From Nocardioides cavernae (GTDB lineage: Bacteria > Actinomycetota > Actinomycetes > Propionibacteriales > Nocardioidaceae): DNA of 64,000 bases. How positions within the stretch are numbered: the first letter of the stretch is position 1; every line of letters starts with the position of its first letter. This document shows, piece by piece, positions 43,204-52,450 of the stretch. The notes beneath the pieces are model-generated. The model did not search any database. It had not been told where the DNA came from and saw nothing but the letters and a program-made list of their open reading frames with translations. Made by a program: the position numbers and the translations under genes. Location: NCBI RefSeq assembly GCF_013410035.1, contig NZ_JACCBW010000001.1:1178001-1242000 (forward strand), in the 5' to 3' direction.

Positions 43204-45435
43204 TCAGTCGTTCTTGATCTCTTCGATCAGCTTGGCGCCGAGCGTCTGGCTGAGCAGGGACTCGGTGTCGATCGCGGCCGAGTCGGCGTCGGGGTCGTCG
43301 GGGTCGGCGTCGTCGTCGGGCGAGCGCACGGGCGCGGCCGGCTCGGTGGGACCGCCGGCGCGGGCGGCCTCGAGCGCCTCCCGGGCGGGTGCCGCCGAGA
43401 CCGGGGCCGGGACCGGGGCCGACGCCGGGGCCGGAGCAGCCGGCGTCGAGGCCTCCGGGGCGGGCGGGGCGTCGCCGGTGACCCAGGCGGGCGGGCCGTC
43501 GGGGGCGTCCTGCCCGCCGGCAGGCACGACCGGCGCGGGCGCGGCGTGGGACTCGGTGGCCGGCTGACGGACCACGGGCGCCTCCGCGGCGGCACCGGAC
43601 GGGTCGACGATCGACTCGATGCGCCAGTCCATCCCGACGATGTCGATCGCGGCCTGCCGCAGGATCTCGTCGCAGCCGCCGTTGACGAAGGAGTCGCGCG
43701 CCCCGGCGTTGGCGAAGCCCACCGTCAGCCGCACGCCGTCGACGTCGACGACGTGGGCGTGCTGGGACAGGACCATCCAGGCGAGCCGGCGACGGTTCTT
43801 GGTCTGCTCGAGGATGTCGGGCCACAGGCGGCGGACGTCGACCAGGCTCAGCCCACCCCGCGGCCCGGCGGGCTGCTCGGCTACCGGGGTGTCGGGACCG
43901 GCGGCGGCGGGGGGCTCCGGGGCGGGCTCCGCGACGACCGGCGGCGGCTGGTGCTGCTGCTGGTGCTGCTGCGGGGTCTGGGGCTGGGACTGCTGGGGTG
44001 ACTGCGGCGACTGGTGGGTCGGCATCGGCGGGGGCGGCGGGGGGCCGTCGTCGCGGGCCGGGGCCGACGTGGGCACGGGCGGCGGCGGGCCGGGCTCGTC
44101 GGCGCGGGGGGGAGCCGCCTGCGGCGCGTGCTGGGCCACGGGCGCGGGGGTCTGGACGGGGGTCTGGACGGGGGCCGACTCGGGGGCCTGCGCCGGGGCC
44201 GGCGCAGGGGTCTGCGCCGGCGGCGCAGCCGCGGCGCGCGCCTGGGCGGCGGCGGTCGGCGCGCCGGTGAGGTCCAGGCGGCGCTCCAGCCGCTCGAGGC
44301 GGGCCATCACGCCGTCGGAGGTGTGGTCGGCGCCGGGCAGCAGCACCCGGGCGCACAGCAGCTCGAGCAGCAGCCGGGGGGCGGTGGCACCGCGCATCTC
44401 GGTGAGCCCGGCGGCCACGATGTCGGCCGCCCGGCTGAGCTCGATCGCACCGAACCGGGCGGCCTGGGCGACGAGCCGCTCGCCGGCGTCCTCGGAGACG
44501 TCGATCAGGCCGGTGGCCGGGGCGTCGGGCACCGCGGTGACGATCACGAGGTCGCGCAGCCGGCGCAGGAGGTCCTCGGTGAAGCGGCGCGGGTCCTGCC
44601 CGGTCTCCACGACCTTGTCGACCACCGAGAAGACGGCGGCGCCGTCGCGGGTGGCGAACGCCTCGACCACCTCGTCGAGGAGCGTGTCGGGCGTGAAGCC
44701 GAGGAGGTCGGTCGCGAGCTTGTGGGTGACGCCGCCGGGGCCGGCTCCGCCGAGGAGCTGGTCGAGGACGGACAGGGTGTCGCGCGCGGACCCGGCGCCC
44801 GCGCGGACGACGAGCGGCAGGGCGGCGGACTCGATCGCCACGCCCTCCTCGCCGGCGAGCTGGGAGAGGTAGTCGCTGAGCAGCCGCGGCGGGATCAGCC
44901 GGAACGGGTAGTGGTGGGTGCGCGAGCGGATGGTCGGCAGCACCTTGTCGGGCTCGGTCGTGGCGAAGATGAACCGCAGGTGGGGCGGCGGCTCCTCGAC
45001 CAGCTTGAGCAGGGCGTTGAAGCCCTGCGTGGTGACCATGTGGGCCTCGTCGATGATGTAGACCTTGTAGCGGTCGCGCACCGGGGCGAAGAAGGCCTTC
45101 TCGCGGAGGTCGCGCGCGTCGTCGACGCCACCGTGCGACGCGGCGTCGATCTCGATGACGTCGATCGATCCGGGCCCGCCGCGGGCGAGGTCGCGGCAGC
45201 TGTCGCACTCCCCGCACGGGTCGGAGATCGGGGCCTGCGCGCAGTTGAGGGCGCGGGCGAGGATGCGCGCCGAGGTCGTCTTGCCGCACCCGCGCGGCCC
45301 GGAGAACAGGTAGGCGTGGTTGACCCGGTTGGCGGCGAGGGCGGCGCGGAGCGGCTCGGTCACGTGGTCCTGCCCGATGACCTCCTGGAAGGTCTCGGGC
45401 CGGTAGCGGCGATAGAGCGCGAGCGGTGACTCCAC
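43204..45435 (-). CDS. dnaX: DNA polymerase III subunit gamma/tau
   Basis: The 743-residue clamp-loader ATPase has Walker A GPRGCGKTT (residues 46-54), a zinc module C65/C74/C77/C80, Walker B DEAH-like IIDEAHMVTT and sensor 1 FIFATTEPDKVLP. The C-terminal half is a long Pro/Gln-rich linker (about 375-540; runs of QQ and PAPA) followed by a folded domain at about 570-640 and a further Ala/Pro-rich acidic tail. The start is the GTG at 45435, 7 nt after TAGGGT (45448-45443, minus strand), leaderless. No frameshift slippery site is evident, so a gamma form is not indicated. Confidence 0.95.
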   Translation of the reverse strand: MESPLALYRRYRPETFQEVIGQDHVTEPLRAALAANRVNHAYLFSGPRGCGKTTSARILARALNCAQAPISDPCGECDSCRDLARGGPGSIDVIEIDAASHGGVDDARDLREKAFFAPVRDRYKVYIIDEAHMVTTQGFNALLKLVEEPPPHLRFIFATTEPDKVLPTIRSRTHHYPFRLIPPRLLSDYLSQLAGEEGVAIESAALPLVVRAGAGSARDTLSVLDQLLGGAGPGGVTHKLATDLLGFTPDTLLDEVVEAFATRDGAAVFSVVDKVVETGQDPRRFTEDLLRRLRDLVIVTAVPDAPATGLIDVSEDAGERLVAQAARFGAIELSRAADIVAAGLTEMRGATAPRLLLELLCARVLLPGADHTSDGVMARLERLERRLDLTGAPTAAAQARAAAAPPAQTPAPAPAQAPESAPVQTPVQTPAPVAQHAPQAAPPRADEPGPPPPVPTSAPARDDGPPPPPPMPTHQSPQSPQQSQPQTPQQHQQQHQPPPVVAEPAPEPPAAAGPDTPVAEQPAGPRGGLSLVDVRRLWPDILEQTKNRRRLAWMVLSQHAHVVDVDGVRLTVGFANAGARDSFVNGGCDEILRQAAIDIVGMDWRIESIVDPSGAAAEAPVVRQPATESHAAPAPVVPAGGQDAPDGPPAWVTGDAPPAPEASTPAAPAPASAPVPAPVSAAPAREALEAARAGGPTEPAAPVRSPDDDADPDDPDADSAAIDTESLLSQTLGAKLIEEIKND

Positions 45436-45516
45436 GTCGTGAACCCTAACCGGGCCCACCCACAGCGACCACCGCGGGAGACCGGCCGTCCGACCCGCCG
45501 GGCCCGGACATGAAGA

Positions 45517-45604
45517 GGCCCCCCACGCACCCGTCAGAGCTCACTTACCCTTGCTGCCTTCCGGCCCTGGGGGAATTGGGCGAGGTGACGCCGCGTGGGG
45601 GGTT
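45517..45604 (-). ncRNA. ffs: Small bacterial SRP RNA (4.5S type)
   Basis: On the minus strand the conserved apex CAGGGCCGGAAGGCAGCAAG with GGAAG and GCAGCA lies within a hairpin whose ends pair perfectly (CCCCCCACGC with GCGTGGGGGG; 45602-45593 with 45528-45519). It lacks the Alu part. SRP RNA binds Ffh to target membrane proteins. It lies just upstream of dnaX, on the same strand. Confidence 0.92.
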
Positions 45605-45721
45605 GCCGGGGAGTCTAGGGGAGCCGGTGACGGCCGCCCAAACCCGGGGACGCGCCCGCAGCGCAGGCGTGAGCCGTACGCGATTTCACCGGCTGCCGAG
45701 CCGACCGGTACTCTCCTCCGC

Positions 45722-45807
45722 GGAGGTATCGCCTAGTGGCCTATGGCGCTCGCTTGGAAAGCGGGTTGGGTTAACAGCCCTCGGGGGTTCGAATCCCCCT
45801 ACCTCCG
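45722..45807 (+). tRNA. tRNA-Ser(GGA)
   Basis: An 86-nt cloverleaf with acceptor GGAGGTA / TACCTCC, anticodon stem CTCGC/GCGGG with loop TTGGAAA (anticodon GGA), a long variable arm and T-arm GGGGG/CCCCC with TTCGAAT; discriminator G; CCA not encoded. Confidence 0.95.
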
Positions 45808-45812
45808 CCGAC

Positions 45813-45848
45813 ACGAGGGCCCCGCACCTGCTGGTGCGGGGCCCTCGT
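45813..45848. terminator. Shared hairpin terminator (tRNA-Ser / 2-epimerase)
   Basis: A perfect 16-bp stem (45813-45828 with 45833-45848) and a TGCT loop lies 5 nt after tRNA-Ser and 30 bp beyond the stop of the convergent epimerase gene, so it can end both transcripts. Confidence 0.85.
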
Positions 45849-45878
45849 CGTACGTGGTGGGCCCAGGCGTACGCCCGG

Positions 45879-47180
45879 TCAGCGCAGTTGCGCCTTGAGG
45901 CCGTAGCGCCACTCCTCGGAGATCAGCAGGCTGCCCTCGTCGAGCCGCCGCTCGACGGCGTCGACCAGCATCGCCGACGCCCGCTCGGGGTAGACGCGGT
46001 CCCAGTCGAGCTCGGCGCGGTGCTCGAAGACGTTGTGGATGACGCTCACCATCAGCGCCTTGTCGACGGGCGGGGCGAGGAAGTTGCTGCCGGCCAGGAA
46101 CGTCTCGGAGCGGTCGGAGCCGAAGCGCAGCGTCACGCACGGCACCCGCAGCACGTTGGCCTCCTCGACGATGCTGCCGGAGTCGGTGACGATGACCGCG
46201 CACATCGACATCGCCGCGACGACGTCGAGGTAGCTGTCCCAGACCGGCGTCGAGATCAGCGCGTCGCCGTACCTCTCCTCGAGGTCGTGCAGCCACTCGC
46301 GACGGCCGAAGTTGTCGATGGCCGCCTCGGTGCCGAGGAGCCGGATGAACAGGACGTGGTGGCCCTGCTCGAGGAGCTCCTCCATCGCGTCCATCAGCAG
46401 GTTGAACCGGTCGCGGTTGGTGGTGTTCTCGCGGCGGTGCACGCAGAAGCGCAGGAACGAGCCGTCGCCCATCTGCGGGTACTTCTGGAGCACCTGGTTC
46501 TTGTCGCTGCCCGCGACGGCCTGCTCGAGCGCGTCGACCACGGAGTTGCCCACGACGTCGATCGCGGCGGGCGCGAAGCCCTCGTCGACGAGGAACTCGC
46601 GGTTGAGCTCGACGGGGGCGGCGTGCAGGTCGGTGCCGGCGTCGGCCACGCGGGTGTTGAACTGCTCGGGCGAGGGCTCGCGGCTGCCCTTGGACCAGCT
46701 GGCGCGGTCGATCGACTGCTCGCGGAAGGACGCCCAGTCGAGGTCGGCGCCCTGCTCGATCCAGCCCTTGAGCACCTCGGGCTTCGGCGACAGCGTCCGC
46801 AGGCCGGCCTCGACGTGGACCAGCGCCTGGCGCTCGCCGAAGGTGGCGAGCGCACCCGCCATCGCCGTGGTGGTGTCGCCGTGGACGTAGGTGATCGGGA
46901 AGCCGCCGCGCTCGGAGAAGCCCCGGAGGTAGAGGGCGAGCTTGGCGGTGATGCCGGAGACCAGGTCGTTGACGCCGCCGCGCACCTCGAGGTTGATGTC
47001 CTCGCGCACGCCGAACTCGTCGAGCATCGACTGGGAGAGGTTGTGGTCGTAGTGCTGTCCGGTGTGGCACAGCACGACGTCGTGGCCACGGTCGCGCAGC
47101 TCGTGGTAGATCGGCGCCTGCTTGATGATGTCGGGCTTGGTGCCGACGACGACGATGTGCTGGCTGTTCTCGTGGGACAT
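45879..47180 (-). CDS. UDP-N-acetylglucosamine 2-epimerase-like protein
   Basis: The 433-residue GT-B-fold enzyme of the WecB family has VVVGTKPDIIKQAPI at the N-terminus, HGDTTTAMAGAL, LVHVEAGLRT, HRRENT and VTDSGSIVEEANVL, all family signatures; it interconverts UDP-GlcNAc and UDP-ManNAc. About 30 extra residues lie between GLRT and the usual NR-helix (EPSPEQFNTRVADAG). AAGGAA precedes the ATG at 47180. It starts 23 nt after the manC-like gene and so is likely co-transcribed, for cell-surface polysaccharide. The extra loop could change substrate. Confidence 0.85.
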   Translation of the reverse strand: MSHENSQHIVVVGTKPDIIKQAPIYHELRDRGHDVVLCHTGQHYDHNLSQSMLDEFGVREDINLEVRGGVNDLVSGITAKLALYLRGFSERGGFPITYVHGDTTTAMAGALATFGERQALVHVEAGLRTLSPKPEVLKGWIEQGADLDWASFREQSIDRASWSKGSREPSPEQFNTRVADAGTDLHAAPVELNREFLVDEGFAPAAIDVVGNSVVDALEQAVAGSDKNQVLQKYPQMGDGSFLRFCVHRRENTTNRDRFNLLMDAMEELLEQGHHVLFIRLLGTEAAIDNFGRREWLHDLEERYGDALISTPVWDSYLDVVAAMSMCAVIVTDSGSIVEEANVLRVPCVTLRFGSDRSETFLAGSNFLAPPVDKALMVSVIHNVFEHRAELDWDRVYPERASAMLVDAVERRLDEGSLLISEEWRYGLKAQLR

Positions 47181-47203
47181 GGGTTCCTTGTCTAGAACGG
47201 GGT

Positions 47204-48271
47204 CTACAGCAGGTCCTCGCGGGTGCTGGCCGCGAGGAGCGAGCGGAGTCGCTCGAGGGTGGGCGTGTCGAGGGCCTTCTGGCGGTCGAGGACGTAGACG
47301 GCGTCCTCGTGGGTCACGACGATGAGCCCGCGCGCGCCCAGCGTGACGACCGGGCGGCCGTCCATGCTCGCCACGAGCGTGTCCTCGGCGTCGAGCTGCA
47401 GGGCCGGGCCGATGGAGGTGACGCGCTGGTCGTGGAGCACGCGCTCGAGGCGTACCCACGTGCCGACGTCGGTCCAGCCGAGCTGGCGCGGGACGACGAG
47501 GCACTCCATGCCGGCCCACATGAGGGGGTAGATCTCGTGGCCGCCGATCGCGGCGCCGCGGTAGCCCGACTGCGAGGCGCCACCCTTGGCGAAGCGCTCG
47601 ATCGAGTCGAAGATCAGCGGCAGCGCGGACCGGTAGGCGTCGCACGCCTGCCTCACGCGTACGCCGTAGCAGGCGGTGTTCCAGTAGAGGCTGCCCGACT
47701 CCTCGAGCTCCTCGACGAGCGACTCGTCGGGCTTCTCGTGGAAGGAGTCGATGACCTCGACGGCACCGTCGCCGCCCTTGGTGTGGATGTAGCCCAGGCT
47801 CGGGTCGTAGCGGGTCGGCTCGGCACCGAGGACGACCATCGACTCCGGCGTCCGCTCCAGCTGGGCGAGCATGTCGCGCGAGGCGTCGTTGAACGCCTCC
47901 TCCTCGTTGATGAGGTGGTCGGAGGGGGCGATGAGCGCGGGGGCGTTGCCGTAGAGGTGGGACAGCGTCGCGATGCTGAGCGCGAACGCGGTCGCCGGGC
48001 CCGCGGGGTCCTCCTCGAGGATCAGGTTCTCCGCCGGCACCGGACCGAGGTTGGCCCGGGCGGCGTCGGCGAAGCGGGCCCGCGTCGAGACGTGGATCCG
48101 TGACGGGTCGACGATCTCGCTGAGCCGCTCGATCGTGCCGGTGAGCAGGGGGCGGTCGCGCACGACCGGCTGGAACTGCTTCGGGGCGCGGTCCCGACTG
48201 ATCGGCCACAGCCGCGACCCCTGGCCACCGGCCAGGATGACGGCGACGGGCTCGTCCGAGGTGTCAGTCAT
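47204..48271 (-). CDS. manC: Mannose-1-phosphate guanylyltransferase-like nucleotidyltransferase
   Basis: The 355-residue nucleotidyltransferase has VILAGGQGSRLWPISR and PKQFQPV (activator/substrate motifs), IAPSDHLI, SFHEKPD and LYWNTACYGV, as in ManC/RfbM. It makes GDP-mannose (or a related NDP-sugar) from GTP and mannose-1-P. No phosphomannose isomerase domain follows; it is the transferase alone. It begins 12 bp after the mycosin gene, on the same strand, so the ESX operon reads into it. Confidence 0.85.
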   Translation of the reverse strand: MTDTSDEPVAVILAGGQGSRLWPISRDRAPKQFQPVVRDRPLLTGTIERLSEIVDPSRIHVSTRARFADAARANLGPVPAENLILEEDPAGPATAFALSIATLSHLYGNAPALIAPSDHLINEEEAFNDASRDMLAQLERTPESMVVLGAEPTRYDPSLGYIHTKGGDGAVEVIDSFHEKPDESLVEELEESGSLYWNTACYGVRVRQACDAYRSALPLIFDSIERFAKGGASQSGYRGAAIGGHEIYPLMWAGMECLVVPRQLGWTDVGTWVRLERVLHDQRVTSIGPALQLDAEDTLVASMDGRPVVTLGARGLIVVTHEDAVYVLDRQKALDTPTLERLRSLLAASTREDLL

Positions 48272-48283
48272 GACGCGATTCCA

Positions 48284-49537
48284 TCACGTCCGTGGTGGGC
48301 GCGGGCGGCGGACCAGAGGACGCAGCATGACGGCGAGGGCGAGCAGCGAGCCCGCGACCAGCCCGGACCAGAGCAGCATCGCGCGGGGCGTGGTGAAGAG
48401 GTCGACCTGGCGAGGGGCCGGCGGGGCCTGCGCGTCGAGGCGCGTCTCCGGGACCGTGGCGTCCAGCCTGCCCTGCCGACCCGGCTTGATCTGGCGGGTC
48501 AGCGCGTCGTACGCCTGGACCACGCCGGCGCCGTTCCACGGGTTGCGGACGGCGTCGTCGTCCTCGCGCACGCCCATCCCCTCCGTGGTCGCCTGCAGGC
48601 GCGCGACGAGCTGCTCGGGGGTCTCGCGGGGGAACTGCTCGCGCAGCAGGGCGATGATCCCGCTGACCTCGGCGGCGGCCCACGAGGTGGCGACCTGGTC
48701 GATCTCGCACACCTGGCCGGTCGCGTTGGCGGAGATCGCGCCCAGCGTCGGCGCGGCCACGTCGGTCTGCTTGTTGGGCACCACGTAGGTGCTCGGGTTC
48801 TCGTCGCCCGGCGGGGTGGCGCTCACGCCGAGCACGCCCGGGTAGTCGGCGGGGAAGACGTCGGCGTCGTTGTCCGGGGTGCCGCCGGGGCCGACGTCGG
48901 AGCCGCCGTCGGTCTCGGCGTTGCCGGCGGCCGCGACCACCACGACCCCGTCGAGCGCGACCAGCCGGGCGACCGCCGCCTCGAGGGCCGGGTCGGGCTC
49001 CGTCACCGCGAGCGAGATGTTGACGACGTCGAAGCGCTGCTGCGGCTGCAGCGCGATGACCTGCTCGATCCCGGCGACGATGCCGGCGGACGAGAGCTTG
49101 CGCTCGCCCTGGGAGGGGTCGGCGTCCTCCGCGTCGAACACCTTGACGTCGAAGACCTCCGCGTCCGGCGCGACGCCGCGCGGACCGGCGATCAGGCTGG
49201 CCACGATCGTGCCGTGCCCGGACAGGAAGGTCTGGGTGACGCCGTCGATCGCGACCCCGCCCACGCGTCGCAGGCCGTCGACCGGCACGACGCCGCTGTC
49301 GATGACGGCGATCTTCGTGCCCTTGCCGGTGGCGAGCTCCTGGGCCTGCTCGACGTGCATCCGGTCGAAGGCGATGTTGTCCTCGGTGTGGGTGTCGGCG
49401 AGCTGCTCGGACCCCGGGACCTCGCTGGTCAGGCACGGCGCCGCGTGGTCGGCGACGGCCGGCCCGGCCCACACCGGGACCACGGCCGCGGCCAGGACGC
49501 CGGCCGCTACCGACGTGCGCAGTCGTGCGGGAGCCAT
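48284..49537 (-). CDS. mycP: Mycosin-type S8 serine protease of the type VII system
   Basis: The 417-residue subtilisin-like protease has a signal peptide (1-29), the catalytic triad Asp80 (IAVIDSGV), His108 (SGHGTIVAS) and Ser285 (VATSWAAAEVSG), oxyanion Asn205 and a C-terminal membrane helix (about 385-405). It is anchored outside the membrane. Mycosins stabilise the ESX complex and cut some substrates. The usual GTS before the Ser is ATS here. The start ATG at 49537 overlaps the eccB stop by one base. It is the last secretion gene before the sugar-nucleotide genes. Confidence 0.9.
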   Translation of the reverse strand: MAPARLRTSVAAGVLAAAVVPVWAGPAVADHAAPCLTSEVPGSEQLADTHTEDNIAFDRMHVEQAQELATGKGTKIAVIDSGVVPVDGLRRVGGVAIDGVTQTFLSGHGTIVASLIAGPRGVAPDAEVFDVKVFDAEDADPSQGERKLSSAGIVAGIEQVIALQPQQRFDVVNISLAVTEPDPALEAAVARLVALDGVVVVAAAGNAETDGGSDVGPGGTPDNDADVFPADYPGVLGVSATPPGDENPSTYVVPNKQTDVAAPTLGAISANATGQVCEIDQVATSWAAAEVSGIIALLREQFPRETPEQLVARLQATTEGMGVREDDDAVRNPWNGAGVVQAYDALTRQIKPGRQGRLDATVPETRLDAQAPPAPRQVDLFTTPRAMLLWSGLVAGSLLALAVMLRPLVRRPRPPRT

Positions 49538-50955
49538 CAGCCCGCGTCCGCCGTCGCGTCCTCGGGCGGCGGCGCGTCCTCCGGCAGGCGGCGCGCCGCG
49601 TTGGTGGACAGCGGCACCCCGGGCTCGAAGAACTCCATCCACGCGCTCGGCACGAGCGGCGGGTCGACGTCGGCGTAGCCGATGTAGTCGGGCACCTCGG
49701 GACCGATCAGCGCGTACGCCTCGCCCTTGGTGTCCACCACGTAGGGCATCCCCGCGTCGGCCGCCTGGCCGGACCCGACGAGGACGTACGCCCCGGCGCT
49801 GGGCGCGACGTCCACCTCGTGGCGACCGGAGCGGACCTCCGCGGGGTCGGCCGCACCGGTGGGGTTCGTGGCCAGGCTGAAGGTCGTGTCGGACTTCGCC
49901 TCGGGGTGCAGGACCCCGCACATCGCGCCGTTGGTGATCGCCTCGGGAACCGTGTTGGGCCACTCGGCCGGCGTCTTGGGGTCGCCGAAGGAGGCGGACA
50001 GGTCGCCGGGGATCTCCTGCTGCTGGGCGCCGACGACGCCGTAGACCATCGCGTCGAAGTCGCTGAGCCGCTCGGGCTTCTCGTCGCCGAGGAGGTAGTA
50101 GTCGCCGGTGCTGGCCAGGAGCAGGTCGCCGACCTTGAACTGCGTGAGGTCGGTGCCGGTGTCGCCGTAGGAGATCGCGGCGCCGGGGTCGTCCACCCCG
50201 AACGACTCGCGCGCGAGCGCGTCGCCCGGCGGGAACAGGTTGAGCCACTCCTCGTCGACCTCGGTGGGGGTCGCGCCGAAGCCGAGCCGGTTGCCGAGCG
50301 TCGAGGCCTGGGTCTCGTCGGTCGGCATCGGGAAGCGGTACGCGCTGCCCTGCTGGCTGCCGACCGGGGGCGCGGTGGCGATCAGCCACTGCTTGCCGTC
50401 GCTCTGGACGAGGAAGCCCGACAGGGTGAGGTCCTCGACCGTCGGGGTCTCCTGGACCGCGAGCTTGATGCCGACGCCTGCCCCCGTGCACGCGGTCCAG
50501 CCGTCGTCGACGAGCTCGTCGGACGTCGGGAGTCCGGCCGGGGCGGCGTCGATGCCGAGGTCCTCGCCGAGCTGCACGGTGCGGATGTACTTCTCGCGCA
50601 CGGTGTAGGGCGTGAGGTCGGCCTGGCCGATCAGCAGCTGGGCGGAGACGTAGTTGGGGACGCGCTGGAGCAGCGGGTCGTCACCGCCGCGGAGGACGAC
50701 GTACTGCTCGCCGGTGTCCTTGGAGATGACGAAGCTGCCCTCGTCGAGCCACTGGGCGGGCGGGCGGCCGAGCAGGAAGCCCGCGATCGCGGCACCCGCG
50801 AGGAGCAGCACGGACAGCGCCACGCCGCCGATGAGCACGCGGCCGGGTCGCACCGGCTCGACCTCGCGGCCGCCCGGGGCGCCGGAGACGAACGCGGTGA
50901 CGAGGCGACGCCGGCTGAACGCGTGGGCCTCGACGAGGTCCTTCTTGGTCGCCAT
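49537..50955 (-). CDS. eccB: Type VII secretion protein EccB
   Basis: The 472-residue membrane ATPase-like component opens with MATKKDLVEAHAFSRRRLVTAF, which is diagnostic, then one helix at about 40-63 and a large extracytoplasmic domain (RPPAQWLDEGSFVISKDTGE, YVVLRGGDDPLLQRVPNYVSA). EccB is a core of the ESX membrane channel. The Pro-rich C-terminus is short. The start ATG at 50955 lies 4 bp after the eccD stop and the stop overlaps mycP. Confidence 0.93.
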   Translation of the reverse strand: MATKKDLVEAHAFSRRRLVTAFVSGAPGGREVEPVRPGRVLIGGVALSVLLLAGAAIAGFLLGRPPAQWLDEGSFVISKDTGEQYVVLRGGDDPLLQRVPNYVSAQLLIGQADLTPYTVREKYIRTVQLGEDLGIDAAPAGLPTSDELVDDGWTACTGAGVGIKLAVQETPTVEDLTLSGFLVQSDGKQWLIATAPPVGSQQGSAYRFPMPTDETQASTLGNRLGFGATPTEVDEEWLNLFPPGDALARESFGVDDPGAAISYGDTGTDLTQFKVGDLLLASTGDYYLLGDEKPERLSDFDAMVYGVVGAQQQEIPGDLSASFGDPKTPAEWPNTVPEAITNGAMCGVLHPEAKSDTTFSLATNPTGAADPAEVRSGRHEVDVAPSAGAYVLVGSGQAADAGMPYVVDTKGEAYALIGPEVPDYIGYADVDPPLVPSAWMEFFEPGVPLSTNAARRLPEDAPPPEDATADAG

Positions 50956-50959
50956 CGCC

Positions 50960-52342
50960 TCAGCCCGCCACGGCGGAGACGAAGCCGGCGGCCAGGACCA
51001 TCAGCGGCAGCAGGGCCAGGAGCGTCATCGTCTCGACGACGTCGCCCATCCGGCCGCGCCGCACGGAGGCCGACGCCGGCACCAGGGTCAGGGACAGCAG
51101 CACGGCACCGATGCCCGCGAGGCCGATCGCGGCGCCCGCGCGCCAGCCGTCGTGGATGAGCAGCATGGAGACCGCGACCGAGACCAGGCCGAGGATGCCG
51201 GAGGCGAGGCCTGCGAGGACCTCGGCGCCGGTGCGGTACTGGCGGGTGCGGAACATGACGGCGAGGCAGCAGACCGCGGCGAGGACCGTGCCGTAGACGC
51301 CGCGGCCGACGGCGAAGGGCGCGAACAGGACGACGAGCGTGCCGACGGTGGCCGAGACGGCGAGCAAGATCTCGTGGCCGACCCGGGCGTCGCCGGCCAC
51401 CTCGTCGGGGTCGATCTCGTCGGGGTCGGCGGTGATGTCGTGGAGCGAGTAGAGCTGGTCGACCTTGGTGCCGGTGACCCCGAGCGCGAGCCACGGGAAG
51501 ATGCTGCCGGCCAGCACGACGAGGGTCAGCAGGACCGTGAAGACGGCGCTGGGCTCGAAGGACGACACCCGGATGACCACCGAGCTGGCGAGGAGGACGG
51601 CGCCGACCACGATGGCCGGGATGACCAGGGGCCGGCCGTCCTGCAGCCCGACCACGGCGACGAGGCCGGACGCGAGCACGCCGAGGCCGGCGAACAGCAG
51701 CGGGTCGACGAAGAAGGCGTCGTCGAGCGGCCACCCCCAGCCGGGCAGGTCGCCCGGGGCGAGCAGCAGGCCGGCGACCCCGGCGTAGAGCGCGGCGAGC
51801 AGGGAGACGGCGACCCCGGCCTCGGGCTCGCCCTGGGCGCGCGCGAGGACGACGCCACCGACCACGAGCAGCGCCGCGATCACCGCGGCGGCGACGCCGC
51901 CCAGCAGGCTCTCGCCCTGGAGCAGCAGGGCCAGGGCCCCGAGGCCGAGCAGGATGCTCCCGGCGCCGAGGGCCGTACGGCGCCCGGCCGCGGGCTCCCA
52001 CGGCTTGAGCTCGTTCTCCACGACGTCGGCCATCGCCTCGACGACGTCGTCGTAGACGCGCGGCGCCTTGTCGTCCACACCGGCGGTCACGGTCAGCAGG
52101 CCGCCGTCCTCGATGCCCTGCATCGTCAGACCGGCGTTGTTGGCCAGGATCCGGCCCTCCTGCGTCACCAGGCGGTAGCCGCCGTAGACGGTGGAGGCGT
52201 CGAGGAGGCCGACGGAGCGCGCGAGCTCCGGCACGAGCTCGGCGACCGGGATCGAGCCCGGCAGCACCAGATCGACACGACGGGACCCCGAGGCGATGGT
52301 CACCCGGACCAGGCCTGAGGCGACCGAGGACCCCTGACTCAT
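50960..52342 (-). CDS. eccD: Type VII secretion integral membrane protein EccD (copy 1)
   Basis: The 460-residue EccD has a ubiquitin-like N-terminal domain (about 8-90; VRVTIASGSRRVDLVLPG, VAELVPELARSVG), then a linker, then about eleven membrane helices from residue 125. It forms the vestibule of the ESX inner-membrane complex, in which two EccD copies are present for each EccB and EccC. The start is the ATG at 52342, preceded by GGGGGA. A second, divergent EccD is encoded at 55187. Intergenic distance to the next gene upstream is 108 bp. Confidence 0.9.
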   Translation of the reverse strand: MSQGSSVASGLVRVTIASGSRRVDLVLPGSIPVAELVPELARSVGLLDASTVYGGYRLVTQEGRILANNAGLTMQGIEDGGLLTVTAGVDDKAPRVYDDVVEAMADVVENELKPWEPAAGRRTALGAGSILLGLGALALLLQGESLLGGVAAAVIAALLVVGGVVLARAQGEPEAGVAVSLLAALYAGVAGLLLAPGDLPGWGWPLDDAFFVDPLLFAGLGVLASGLVAVVGLQDGRPLVIPAIVVGAVLLASSVVIRVSSFEPSAVFTVLLTLVVLAGSIFPWLALGVTGTKVDQLYSLHDITADPDEIDPDEVAGDARVGHEILLAVSATVGTLVVLFAPFAVGRGVYGTVLAAVCCLAVMFRTRQYRTGAEVLAGLASGILGLVSVAVSMLLIHDGWRAGAAIGLAGIGAVLLSLTLVPASASVRRGRMGDVVETMTLLALLPLMVLAAGFVSAVAG

Positions 52343-52450
52343 TGGTGTTTCCCCCTGGTTGTGCTGCACCTGCACCCCGCCCGAGGGGCCGGAGCGCTGA
52401 ACGGGGAGCAGCCTAGGCGAAATCCCGTGACGGGGAGGCGAGTGGTGTCG

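Noticed and set aside
43960..44260. dnaX slippery sequence for programmed frameshifting
   Set aside because: No A-rich heptamer was seen in the linker region; the repetitive part is Gln/Pro-coding sequence, so a gamma product is not supported.
45605..45721. Additional RNA gene between SRP RNA and tRNA-Ser
   Set aside because: No cloverleaf or conserved hairpin was found there; it holds only the likely promoter region for the two RNAs.
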